A stretch of 64,000 bases of DNA from positions 117,447 through 181,446 of the forward strand of contig NZ_JACSQN010000009.1 in the NCBI RefSeq assembly GCF_014836615.1, written 5' to 3'. Below the pieces are notes generated by a model. The model was given only the letters and a program-made list of their open reading frames with translations. It was not told the origin of the DNA and searched no databases. The position numbers were made by a program, and so were the translations under genes. Below are positions 25,975-34,203 of the stretch, one piece after another; within the stretch, counting starts at the first letter, position 1; the number at the start of each line of letters is the position of its first letter. The DNA is from Sporosarcina quadrami. Lineage in GTDB: Bacteria; Bacillota; Bacilli; Bacillales_A; Planococcaceae.

Positions 25975-26130
25975 ATTTTTTATGAGCTTTTATTTCGATT
26001 TATGAGGTTTTACAAGCAGATATGAGCTTTTTTGGGGAAATTATGAGCTTTTATAGTGTGATATGAGCTTTTTGTCGGATTTATGAGCTTTTGTAGACGA
26101 GCATGGACTTTTGTGGACAGTTATGGACTT
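25975..26130. repeat. TATGAGCTTTT degenerate tandem array, copy 1
   Basis: About eight units with a 20-21 bp period; each begins TATGAGCTTTT or the variants TATGGACTTTT and TATGAGGTTTT, followed by about nine variable bases. It starts 18 bases before comFA. Related arrays lie at 31315 and 47468. Confidence 0.85.
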
Positions 26131-26247
26131 TTCGTAGATGTGCTGTTGCTGTGGGTGGATTCATGTAGGATGAAATACAGGTCGCGCTAAATGGTTTTGA
26201 CAAAATAGGGATTAAATGTTTTCAGTCTTTATTTCTAATAGAGTACT

Positions 26248-26378
26248 AGATGATTGTAGTGCAGGGCGGCGACTCCTAGGGGATAAGCGTGCAGTTGAGA
26301 CCCCGCAGAGGAGCGAAGCGACCGAGGAGGCTCAACGCACGCCCCCAGGAAAGCGTCCGCCCGGAACGCAAATCATCG
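26248..26378. repeat. Dispersed GC-rich Bacillales intergenic repeat
   Basis: About 130 bases with inverted ends (GATGATT / AATCATC) and the hallmark blocks GCGGCGACTCCTAGGGG, GAGACCCCGCAG, GCGAAGCGACCGAGGAGGCT and CCCCCAGGAAAGCGTCCGCC. This structured repeat is found in intergenic DNA of many Bacillaceae and relatives. Its function is unknown. It follows degV on the minus strand. Confidence 0.75.
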
Positions 26379-26397
26379 TAATATTAGTATTTCTAGT

Positions 26398-27246
26398 CTA
26401 ATCTTTCCTTTGCACCCATCCAAGCCCCATCGATCCCTCACCAAGATGAGTACCAATAACAGGACCAAAATGACTAATCGTGAACTTCACCTCAGGTAGA
26501 CGCGCCGCCAACTCCGCTTTCCACGCTGCCGCTTCTTCCGGCTGGTTCGCATGGATAATCGCTACTTCAAGCGGCATCTTCTCTGCATCTACCGCAAGCA
26601 GATCCGCAATTCGCTTCATCGCTTTCTTACGCGTACGGATCTTCTCAAACGGCACAATCACTTTATCGTTAAAATGCAAAATCGGCTTCACTTGCAGCAA
26701 TCCGCCGATAAGCGCCTGTGCGCTTGATAACCTGCCGCCACGTTGCAAATGCGTTAAATCATCTACCATGAAATAAGCACGCATCGTATCTTTCATGTTA
26801 TCTAGTTCAACCAGTATCTCTTCAACGGTATCGCCTTCTTTCGCCATTTCAGCTGCACGGATGACGTAGAAACCTTGCATATAACAAGAAATCTCCGAAT
26901 CGAATGCATGCACATCGATGCCATCGACCAGTTCTCCCGCTTGAATTGCGCCTGCATATGTACCGCTTATACCGCTTGACAGATGGATGGAAATTACAGA
27001 ATCATATCCATCTCCCTTAAGCGTTTCAAACACTTTAACAAAGTTGCCGATTGGTGGTTGTGATGTCTTTGGCAGCGGACCGTCACCGCGCACTTTATCA
27101 TAAAACTGTGCTGACGTTAGGTCGACTTCTTCTTCATATGCTTGTCCATCGATAGTCACCGACAAAGGGATGACGTGGATGGATAAGTCTTGCACGATAT
27201 CTATCGGCAAATAGGCCGTACTATCTGTAACGATTGCAATTTTCAC
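26398..27246 (-). CDS. yviA: DegV family fatty-acid-binding protein
   Basis: 282 residues from a GTG start. MKIAIVTDSTAYLP, then TSQPPIGNFVKVFE, ISIHLSSGISGTYAGA and VDDLTHLQRGGRLS are the DegV fold's fatty-acid and phosphate contact motifs. DegV/FakB proteins present fatty acids to FakA kinase. In B. subtilis the homologue lies between degU and comFA; here degSU is 28 kb away. Confidence 0.88.
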   Translation of the reverse strand: MKIAIVTDSTAYLPIDIVQDLSIHVIPLSVTIDGQAYEEEVDLTSAQFYDKVRGDGPLPKTSQPPIGNFVKVFETLKGDGYDSVISIHLSSGISGTYAGAIQAGELVDGIDVHAFDSEISCYMQGFYVIRAAEMAKEGDTVEEILVELDNMKDTMRAYFMVDDLTHLQRGGRLSSAQALIGGLLQVKPILHFNDKVIVPFEKIRTRKKAMKRIADLLAVDAEKMPLEVAIIHANQPEEAAAWKAELAARLPEVKFTISHFGPVIGTHLGEGSMGLGWVQRKD

Positions 27247-27338
27247 TCGTTAATCAACTCCTTTGTTCATTCTACTAAAAATGTGGATGAATTGGAATGA
27301 TTAATGGGTGGATCGCAAATTAGCAATTTTATCTCTTC

Positions 27339-28571
27339 TTAGTCCAGTTTCTGAGACCAGACGACTGCTTCGTATGAAAAAGCGCTCAGTTCGGCTTCTG
27401 AAACGCCAAGCCTTTTGCCGATTTTACGAATTTTTTGCCAATCGAACCGTTCCACGGCGATAGCCAGTTCGAGATATGGGGACATGTCTGTCTTTCCACC
27501 TTTTAAAGTGTCGGCAACTTCATCTGAAAAAGGAATAAGTGGTAAAATATCGTCCCAGCTTCGTTTCATAATGGCGTCGATTAGGGAGAACATACCGATA
27601 AAAAAGTATTCATCACTGTTCTCTTTCCCCGTACGTTTAGCGACGAGTTCGCATAAACGTGCACGGATGAGAGAAAACGAAACGAGTGCTTTCACTCTTC
27701 CTGATTTGGAGTTATTTCCGAACGAGTGGAGCATTAAGACTCTGAGCCACTTTTTCAATTCCAATGTACCAATGAGAATGATTGCCTGTTTGACGGATGT
27801 CACTTTTTTTGGGACTCCGAAATTCATTGTGTTAATGACGCGCAACAGTTTATAGGTCAGCGATATATCTCGGAGAACGAGATCTGCAATTTCATTAATA
27901 TCTACGTTGTCTTCATTTAGTTTATTAATAATTAACAGATGGTGATTGAGGTCTGGGCTCAAATCAACGCCTTTAATGATTTCGGGTTTCGCAAAGAAGT
28001 ATCCTTGGAATAAATCGTACCCAATTTTTTTCGCTTCTTCGTATTGATCTTCCGTCTCGATTTTCTCTGCTACCATGCGAATGTGCGGATATTCTTTAAT
28101 GAATGTCTCGATCCGTCTTCTTTCAATCTCATCTGATTGAATATAATCCACTTTTACAAAGTCAACGAGTTTGAAAAGCTCATCATATGTAAGATATTGT
28201 TCCTGGAGAATGAAGTCGTCAAGAGCAAGTAGAAATCCTTTTTGTTTGATTTCACGGATTCTTGATATGAGAATCGGTGTAATCTCGACGTCTTCTAATA
28301 TTTCTACAATCACTTGCTTTGGGTTTAATCTTGAAAAGATGTCTTTTGCAAGCAGTTCGCCCGAGAAATTTATAAATGACATTGCTCGCCCTGATACTTT
28401 GTCAATGCCAATTGAAAGAAATGAATTGACGATTAACTGCAGTGTTGCACTCTCTGAATCTATTTTTGGAAATCGATTGATTTCACTGTTCCGATAGAGC
28501 AATTCATATCCATATATGCTCCCTTGTCTGTCCAAAATAGGTTGTCTGCCTACGAAAACATTCATTTCCAA
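27339..28571 (-). CDS. EAL-HDOD signalling protein (YuxH-like)
   Basis: 410 residues from TTG behind GAGGTGAG. An N-terminal EAL-like domain (VFVGRQPILDRQGSIYGYEL; LALDDFILQ; KVDYIQSD; VAEKIET) has lost the canonical EAL triplet (ELL instead). The C-terminal HDOD domain follows from about 200 (INEIADLVLRDISLTYKLLRVIN). Such proteins are usually non-catalytic signalling scaffolds tied to motility or c-di-GMP. It lies between degV and the enoyl-CoA hydratase gene. Confidence 0.85.
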   Translation of the reverse strand: MEMNVFVGRQPILDRQGSIYGYELLYRNSEINRFPKIDSESATLQLIVNSFLSIGIDKVSGRAMSFINFSGELLAKDIFSRLNPKQVIVEILEDVEITPILISRIREIKQKGFLLALDDFILQEQYLTYDELFKLVDFVKVDYIQSDEIERRRIETFIKEYPHIRMVAEKIETEDQYEEAKKIGYDLFQGYFFAKPEIIKGVDLSPDLNHHLLIINKLNEDNVDINEIADLVLRDISLTYKLLRVINTMNFGVPKKVTSVKQAIILIGTLELKKWLRVLMLHSFGNNSKSGRVKALVSFSLIRARLCELVAKRTGKENSDEYFFIGMFSLIDAIMKRSWDDILPLIPFSDEVADTLKGGKTDMSPYLELAIAVERFDWQKIRKIGKRLGVSEAELSAFSYEAVVWSQKLD

Positions 28572-28742
28572 GTTCTCACCTCATTTTTTAGAGTATATCA
28601 AAAATAGTCTCATCTGACTATTACTATTTACACTGTTTCGTTTTCTGATTCCATAGTTTAAATAGGATAGGTTTTTCATAGCGGCAATTCGGTAAAAATG
28701 ATATGTTGACAGTAAGACAATTTAAAATTGGGGGTTTCATGA

Positions 28743-29519
28743 ATGGAAGTAGTGAAGTTGGAACAAAAAGGGCATGTCGCCTTCGTCACATTGAACAGAC
28801 CGGACGCGATGAATGCGTTCAATTATGATATGTTGGCGGAACTTGGACAAGTGGTCGAATCGATTCGCATTAATCCTGATGTGCGAGTCGTCATTTTTAC
28901 TGGTGCAGGAAACCGGGCATTTAGTGTCGGGGCTGATTTGAAGGAACGGAAGACGCTGTCTGAAGCTCGGGTGAAACGGAATATTTATAAAATCGGCGAA
29001 GTGTTTACGATGATTGAAAACTTGCCCCAACCGACGATTGCTGTGCTGAACGGATATGCTTTCGGTGGCGGTATGGAGCTTGCGCTTGCGTGTGATTTCC
29101 GCTTTGCGGTCGATACTGCAGTAATGGGCTTGACGGAAACGGGACTTGCGATTATTCCTGGCGCAGGTGGCACGCAGCGATTGCCACGTCTTATAGGGGA
29201 AACAAGAGCGTTGGAACTTATATTGACTGCACGCAGATTGGATGCGGCGACGGCGCTTGAGTATGGCATGCTGACGAATGTTGCGTCACTTGACGAGTTG
29301 CCAAAAGTTGTTGACCAGTTCATCGAAGCATTGTTGTCTAATGGTCCGATTGCGTTGCAACAGGCGAAGTTTGCAATTAAACACGGTATGAATACGGATT
29401 TGCAGACGGGGCTTGCGATAGAACGCAAAGCGTATGAAATGACGATTCCGACAGAAGACCGTCTTGAGGCGCTTGAGGCATTTGCGGAAAAGCGGAAGCC
29501 GTCGTTCAAAGGGAAATAA
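28743..29519 (+). CDS. Enoyl-CoA hydratase/isomerase
   Basis: 258 residues, crotonase fold. Oxyanion-hole segments AFSVGADLKERK and NGYAFGGGMELALACDFRFA are present, along with the catalytic glutamate region GLTETGLAIIPGAGGTQRLPRL. It hydrates 2-enoyl-CoA in beta-oxidation or branched-chain acid breakdown. It stands alone, which leaves the exact substrate open. Confidence 0.88.
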   Translation: MEVVKLEQKGHVAFVTLNRPDAMNAFNYDMLAELGQVVESIRINPDVRVVIFTGAGNRAFSVGADLKERKTLSEARVKRNIYKIGEVFTMIENLPQPTIAVLNGYAFGGGMELALACDFRFAVDTAVMGLTETGLAIIPGAGGTQRLPRLIGETRALELILTARRLDAATALEYGMLTNVASLDELPKVVDQFIEALLSNGPIALQQAKFAIKHGMNTDLQTGLAIERKAYEMTIPTEDRLEALEAFAEKRKPSFKGK

Positions 29520-29547
29520 AGGATGCTGCTCGCGGGAATTTCTGTTT

Positions 29548-29955
29548 CTAGAGTTGGTTTGTCGTGAAAGTCCTGCGGCGCGTTACTTGTTTTGACACTT
29601 GCCATGACGCGATTAGCTGAACGGTGATGTCCGCAATGTGCGGCAGCAGGTCAGGTTGTTTTGTCAGTTGGGTTTTGACGAGGCATTGGTTCATGTGGAT
29701 GTAGAGTGTCATGAGCCGTACGCTATGATCGGTTTCTTGGTCGGTTGTTGTCATGATTTCGAATAGGATGTCTTGGGCTTTTCTGATGGTACGGTCGCGT
29801 TCTATAATGTCTTCTTGCGCAAATGCTTTTTCGCATTGCTCGATGTTTTTGTGCAGTTCGTTAAGCAGGAGTATGATATATTCCATCATGGATAATGTGG
29901 ATGTGCTTGCTTCTTTGTAGATTTGGATGGCTTTTTCGATATCCACGGTTGTCAT
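29548..29955 (-). CDS. FliS-like flagellin chaperone
   Basis: 135 residues, helical, with AIQIYKEASTSTLSMMEYIILLLNELHKNIEQCEKA and a later RLMTLYIHMNQCLVKTQ segment (patterns of FliS family, read in pieces). FliS binds the flagellin C-terminal helix and prevents early polymerisation. It is divergent from the short flagellin gene 115 bases away, so it may be the dedicated chaperone of that paralogue; the main fliDST locus is outside the window. Confidence 0.75.
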   Translation of the reverse strand: MTTVDIEKAIQIYKEASTSTLSMMEYIILLLNELHKNIEQCEKAFAQEDIIERDRTIRKAQDILFEIMTTTDQETDHSVRLMTLYIHMNQCLVKTQLTKQPDLLPHIADITVQLIASWQVSKQVTRRRTFTTNQL

Positions 29956-30070
29956 TTGGGTTCACTCCTCTCAGCTTTTCTTTTTCTATCGGTCAGTTTC
30001 AGTTCATTTCCACTTTTATTTACCGATAAAGGAAAGGAGAAGTTTTAATTAATGGAGTTGGGGTGAGGAT

Positions 30071-30880
30071 ATGCGTCTAAGTCAGGAGCACATTTCTTTT
30101 TCGACGAATCGTTCTCAGCGGAATGCGAGTCAGATTGAGAAGAGTCTTGTGAAGCTTGGATCGGGTGTGAAGATTGCTAAGGGGAGCGATAATGCTTCGG
30201 GACTGTCGATTTCCGAGACGATGCGTGCACAGATTCGCGGGATTTCCCGTGCACAAAGTAATATGCAGGATGGTTTGTCGGTGCTTGAGGCTTCGAATGA
30301 AGGCTTGAATAATGTGAACGGCCTGTTGCAACGTGCGCGTGAGCTTGCGGTGATGAGTTCGAATGATACGATGACGGTGAATGATCGTCATGCGAGTCAG
30401 GTGGAGTTGGATCAGTTGCTTGAAGCTGTAGATGATACGGCGCAGAAGTTGGAGTTCAATACGAAAAGGATTCTTGGGCAGGATACGGAGTTGACATTGC
30501 AAGTCGGTGCGAATGCAGGTCAGCAAATGCAGATTAAACTTTTTGATGTGAGTGCGGCTACGCTTGGACTCGGCGGGGCTAAGCTTGAGCAACGTGTGCA
30601 GGCTGAGGCGCTGATTACGACGATTGACAATGCAATTCAAACCGTATCGAGTCATTTGACGAAAGTCGGTTCGGATATGGAAGCGATTGAGCATCATTTG
30701 ACGAATGCGCATGTGTTTGAGAATAATTTGGCGAAGTCGCTTTCGTTGCTTGAGGATACGGATATGGCGAAGGAAATGATGAATTTCGTCAGTATGGATA
30801 TTCGCCAGCAAGGGGATCATTTGCTTGTCGATAAGGTGAATCAGAATATGCAAAGTGTGATGAATTTATTTTCCAGATAA
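30071..30880 (+). CDS. Short flagellin paralogue
   Basis: 269 residues. N-terminal D0/D1 helices (IEKSLVKLGSGVKIAKGSD, SGLSISETMRAQIRGISRAQ) join almost directly to the C-terminal helices (LLEDTDMAKEMMNFVSMDIR), with no variable outer domain. The first residues (MRLSQEHISFSTNRSQRN) and the last (MQSVMNLFSR) differ from Hag. It carries no intron at the DTDMAKE site, where hag1 and hag2 have one. An ACCGATAA box about 45 bases upstream may be a weak sigma-D -10. It could form a minor filament segment or a cap-adjacent part. Confidence 0.85.
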   Translation: MRLSQEHISFSTNRSQRNASQIEKSLVKLGSGVKIAKGSDNASGLSISETMRAQIRGISRAQSNMQDGLSVLEASNEGLNNVNGLLQRARELAVMSSNDTMTVNDRHASQVELDQLLEAVDDTAQKLEFNTKRILGQDTELTLQVGANAGQQMQIKLFDVSAATLGLGGAKLEQRVQAEALITTIDNAIQTVSSHLTKVGSDMEAIEHHLTNAHVFENNLAKSLSLLEDTDMAKEMMNFVSMDIRQQGDHLLVDKVNQNMQSVMNLFSR

Positions 30881-30926
30881 AAGAGTGTGCAGACAGGGGA
30901 TTTTTCTGTCGGCGCACTCTTTTTTA
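30880..30926 (+). terminator. Terminator of the short flagellin gene
   Basis: AAGAGTGTGCAGACAG / CTGTCGGCGCACTCTT stem followed by TTTTT. Confidence 0.85.
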
Positions 30927-31211
30927 TGTTGTTTTATTGTGATTGTCACAACGCGGTGAATCGGCTACGATTCGTGCCGCTTTTATGACGGTGGATAGGA
31001 TATTCGTAGCGCCTTGACGGTCGGCTACATGTGCAGCGCGTATGTATGGCGTGTGTTTTTCGTTGACGATGTATTGCGGTTTCACTTGGTTGAGTGCGAT
31101 TGCCATGATGTCATCTTTGCATCTTTCGCATTCACAGCTGAGTTTGAGTTCTTTTTTGTATTGGTGAAGGACGTCATAGATTACTTCTTCCATGACATTG
31201 TAAACGGGCAT
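30924..31211 (-). CDS. comFB: ComFB late competence protein
   Basis: 95 residues with the family pattern: NVMEEVIYDVL, zinc-ligand-rich LSCECERCKDDIMAIALNQV, KPQYIV and NILSTVIKAARIV. comFB normally lies between comFA and comFC; here it is about 5 kb away beside the short flagellin. Its role in transformation is weak or absent in B. subtilis. A TATGAGCTTTT repeat array lies upstream, as with comFA. Confidence 0.85.
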   Translation of the reverse strand: MPVYNVMEEVIYDVLHQYKKELKLSCECERCKDDIMAIALNQVKPQYIVNEKHTPYIRAAHVADRQGATNILSTVIKAARIVADSPRCDNHNKTT

Positions 31212-31314
31212 TTTGGGAACCTCCTATGTGTGATATGAAGATTTGGTTTTCGAGATGTAAACGGTTACTTTTATATGATGGTTTGAGTATAACATCTATT
31301 GGAAAAATTGTGAA

Positions 31315-31497
31315 ATGGAGATTATGAGGATTTTTGGTGAGATATGAGCTTTTTTATTGAGATATGAGCATTTTTGATGAGATATGAGCTTTTCAGGTGA
31401 GATATGAGCTTTTGCTGGTGGTTATGGAGTTTTAGCCCGGGTTATGGACTTATGCGGGCGGATATGGAGTTTTAGTTGCAGTTATGAGGGGTTTATT
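31315..31497. repeat. TATGAGCTTTT degenerate tandem array, copy 2
   Basis: About nine units with a 20 bp period (TATGAGCTTTT, TATGAGCATTT, TATGGAGTTTT and similar cores, linkers such as GGTGAGA). It fills most of the comFB-to-GNAT gap, which otherwise holds only the terminator at 31506. Confidence 0.85.
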
Positions 31498-31505
31498 GAA
31501 TGCAG

Positions 31506-31543
31506 AAAGGATGGCTGAGCCGGGGTACCGGGGGCCATCCTTT
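31506..31543. terminator. Terminator of the 31548-32090 gene
   Basis: AAAGGATGGC / GCCATCCTTT stem with flanking T-runs. Confidence 0.75.
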
Positions 31544-31547
31544 TGGT

Positions 31548-32090
31548 TTAGTTCGTTTGTTGTTCCCACTCTTCTCGTAAAATCCCCATTCGGATGGAGT
31601 CGTAATAGACGCCTTCCCAGTAGCGGACTTTGCGGATGCGGGCTTCCATTGTCATGCCGAGTTTTTCGGCGACGCGTATCATGCGTGTGTTGCCCGACCA
31701 AGTTGTAAGGCCGACGCGGACGAGCGGCATTTTGTTGAATAGATGATCTATCCACATTGTGAGTGCTTTTGTGCCGTAGCCGCCGCTCCAATAGGTCGGC
31801 TCGTAGATGAGGATGCCCATTTCGAGCCAAAGCGACGGTTCGTGTTCCCAGTAATAGCTCACCATACCGATTAGTTTGCCGTCTGTTTCGATTGCCCAGT
31901 AATCGTCTTTATTGACGATGTTACTTTTGCGCTCCATGAACTTTTCGAGCGGTATGGGATTATGTGGATAGTACGGGGCATCCCATTTCTTCCACTCGGG
32001 ATTTGCCTCTTTGAATGTCAGTTCCCACATGCGGTTCAAGTCTTCTTCTTGAATTGGTCGTATTGTGACGTTGTCTGTTGTATAAGTCAA
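31548..32090 (-). CDS. RimJ/RimL-type GNAT acetyltransferase
   Basis: 180 residues from a TTG at 32090 with GGAGG seven bases upstream; the longer frame runs into the neighbouring gene. It shows VTIRPIQEEDLNRMWEL, LWLEMGILIYEPTYWSGGYGTKAL (acetyl-CoA loop) and NTRMIRVAEKLGM, typical of ribosomal-protein-acetyltransferase-like GNATs. The substrate is unknown. It is 37 bases behind the S9 peptidase and probably in its operon. Confidence 0.82.
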   Translation of the reverse strand: MTYTTDNVTIRPIQEEDLNRMWELTFKEANPEWKKWDAPYYPHNPIPLEKFMERKSNIVNKDDYWAIETDGKLIGMVSYYWEHEPSLWLEMGILIYEPTYWSGGYGTKALTMWIDHLFNKMPLVRVGLTTWSGNTRMIRVAEKLGMTMEARIRKVRYWEGVYYDSIRMGILREEWEQQTN

Positions 32091-32127
32091 TGTAGTGCCT
32101 CCATTTTTTGGTGTAGGGGGAGGCAGA

Positions 32128-34104
32128 TTACAGGTGTTTAGTAAACCAGCCCGTGATTTCGTGCAAGCGTGCGACACGAAGATTCGGTTTTCCTGTACGT
32201 GATAAGTTGTGATCTGCCTCCGGGAAGCGGACGAATTCCGTTTCCTTTCCCATACTTTTCAGTGTGATATATAGTTGTTCTGCTTGTTCGATTGAGCAGC
32301 GGAAATCTCTTTCCGAGTGGAGAATTAGTAGCGGTGTCTCCACGTTTTCTGCGTATTTCAAAGGCGAGATATCCCATAATTTTTCGGCATCTTTCATGTT
32401 AAGTCCGTGCTGCCAGTCGTTGAAGAAGTAGCCGATGTCGGATACGCCGAAGAAGCTGATCCAGTTCGAGATGGACCGTTGTGTGACCGCCGCTTTAAAA
32501 CGGTTTGTGTGACCGACGATCCAGTTTGTCATGAAGCCGCCGTAGCTCCCGCCTGTTACACCGAGACGATCAACGTCGATCCAGTCGTTTTCGGCAAGAA
32601 CTGCGTCGACCCCTGCCATAATATCCGCATAGTCGCCTTCACCGTATTTTGTTCGGACACCATCCGCAAATAGTTGGCTGTAACTGTGGCTGCCACGTGG
32701 ATTGACGTATAAGACGCCCCACCCTTGTGCCGCGAGCAACTGCATTTCATGGAAAAACGTGTTGCCATACATTGTGTGCGGTCCGCCATGGATGTTGAGA
32801 ATAAGCGGGTATTTTTCTCCTTCTTTGAAGTCCGCTGGTTTCATGAGCCAGCCGTGGACATCCCAATCATCTGCACCTTTGTATGTGATTGCTTCAGGTT
32901 CAACGAGTTTCACTTCCTCCAAATACTGTTTGTTGAATGAAGTGAGCGCTTCTCTTTCACCTGTAGTAATTGTTTGGATATAAAGTTCGCCAGGGTTCGT
33001 TGCGCTGCTTGCTGCGACGATTGCTGTAACGCCATCTTGCGAAATGTCATAGCCGTATACTTGTTCATTTTCAGGCGTCGCTGGATATAATTCGCCTTCA
33101 AGTGTCGCGAAATAGAGACGTACATCGCCCATCGTGGAAACTGGGAAATAGAGATGGTCATCTTTCGTCCATGCAAGGCTCGGCATATTAGCGCCTTGCT
33201 GGTGGTCGGCAACCATATGATCGCCAACAGGAGCGTCGAGCGCTTCTGTTACATTGATCGTATTGCCACGCTTCACATCATAGACGTATACATTTCCGTG
33301 TGTCGCAATGAAGAAACTTCTGTCTGATCCGACAAATGCGATATATGAATCGTCGAATGAAAAGCGGACGCCGCCGTAATAACCTTCTTCATCGATAATG
33401 AGTGTTTCTTCTTTTGTTTCGATATCGACGAGGAATAATGGCTGACGGAATTCATAGTCAAGATTTTCTTTACGGTTAACGCCTATGACGAGTTGTTTAC
33501 CATCGTGTGAAATGGCTTGTAAGGAATGTTGATGATTTCCTTCTGTAAACTGCTCCACCTTTTCCGTTTCCAAATTAATAACACCAATTTGTTTGAATGT
33601 GTCTTGCGGCAACAACCCGATGTTGTCCGTCTTGTAGTTTAACTTTGTGACGCGGACTGGTTCAGGGTGTTTTTTGTCGTCCTTTTCTTCTTTGTCCGTA
33701 AACGTCTTGCCTTCTTTGACAGTAGCACTGAACCAGATTTTCTTTCCGCACGGTGACCAGTTGAAACTGGATACGCCTCGTTCGAAAGTGGTAAGTTGTT
33801 TTGCTTCGCCTCCGCGGACGGATAGGACGTATAACTGATTTTTATCGTCGCGATTCGACAAAAAAGCGATTTGCTTGCCGTCCGCCGACCATTTTGGCGA
33901 TGTGACGCGGTGTTTGCCGTACGTCCATTGTGTCGTTTCTTTCGTTTTCAGGTCGATGTGGAACAGGTTGGCGATATAGTTGTTCGCTTCTTCGTCGATG
34001 TGCGTTTTGATGAATACGGCTTCGTTGCCGTCCGGTGAGAGGTTCGGGTCCGTTACGGATTGTAGTTTGAATAGGTCATTCACTTCTAATTTTCTAGTTG
34101 TCAT
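32128..34104 (-). CDS. S9 family serine peptidase (YuxL-like)
   Basis: 658 residues from the ATG at 34104 behind AAGGGGGAA. An N-terminal beta-propeller (about 1-390, repeated SPDGNEAVFI-type blades) precedes a prolyl-oligopeptidase catalytic domain with nucleophile GGSYGGFM, Asp in HSERDFRCS and His in PEADHNLSRTG. It has no signal peptide. It is a cytoplasmic acylaminoacyl- or oligopeptidase that degrades short peptides. Confidence 0.9.
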   Translation of the reverse strand: MTTRKLEVNDLFKLQSVTDPNLSPDGNEAVFIKTHIDEEANNYIANLFHIDLKTKETTQWTYGKHRVTSPKWSADGKQIAFLSNRDDKNQLYVLSVRGGEAKQLTTFERGVSSFNWSPCGKKIWFSATVKEGKTFTDKEEKDDKKHPEPVRVTKLNYKTDNIGLLPQDTFKQIGVINLETEKVEQFTEGNHQHSLQAISHDGKQLVIGVNRKENLDYEFRQPLFLVDIETKEETLIIDEEGYYGGVRFSFDDSYIAFVGSDRSFFIATHGNVYVYDVKRGNTINVTEALDAPVGDHMVADHQQGANMPSLAWTKDDHLYFPVSTMGDVRLYFATLEGELYPATPENEQVYGYDISQDGVTAIVAASSATNPGELYIQTITTGEREALTSFNKQYLEEVKLVEPEAITYKGADDWDVHGWLMKPADFKEGEKYPLILNIHGGPHTMYGNTFFHEMQLLAAQGWGVLYVNPRGSHSYSQLFADGVRTKYGEGDYADIMAGVDAVLAENDWIDVDRLGVTGGSYGGFMTNWIVGHTNRFKAAVTQRSISNWISFFGVSDIGYFFNDWQHGLNMKDAEKLWDISPLKYAENVETPLLILHSERDFRCSIEQAEQLYITLKSMGKETEFVRFPEADHNLSRTGKPNLRVARLHEITGWFTKHL

Positions 34105-34173
34105 GGTGCATTCCCCCTTATTGTTCATAGGTATATATTTCGACACTCGTAGAATTTTTTCCTTCTTTGGAAT

Positions 34174-34203
34174 AAAAAAACCTCTCGCACGGAGAGAGGT
34201 TTA
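34174..34203 (-). terminator. Terminator of citA
   Basis: AAACCTCTC / GAGAGAGGTTT stem with a T-run on the minus strand, overlapping the citA stop codon. Confidence 0.8.

Noticed and set aside
25975..26130. DNA uptake signal sequences clustered at competence genes
   Set aside because: Gram-positive competence is not known to use uptake signals, and unrelated arrays of the same period lie far from com genes; kept only as a remark on location.
30077..30853. 258-codon minus-strand frame opposite the short flagellin
   Set aside because: It is a shadow of a clear flagellin gene; the product has no family features.
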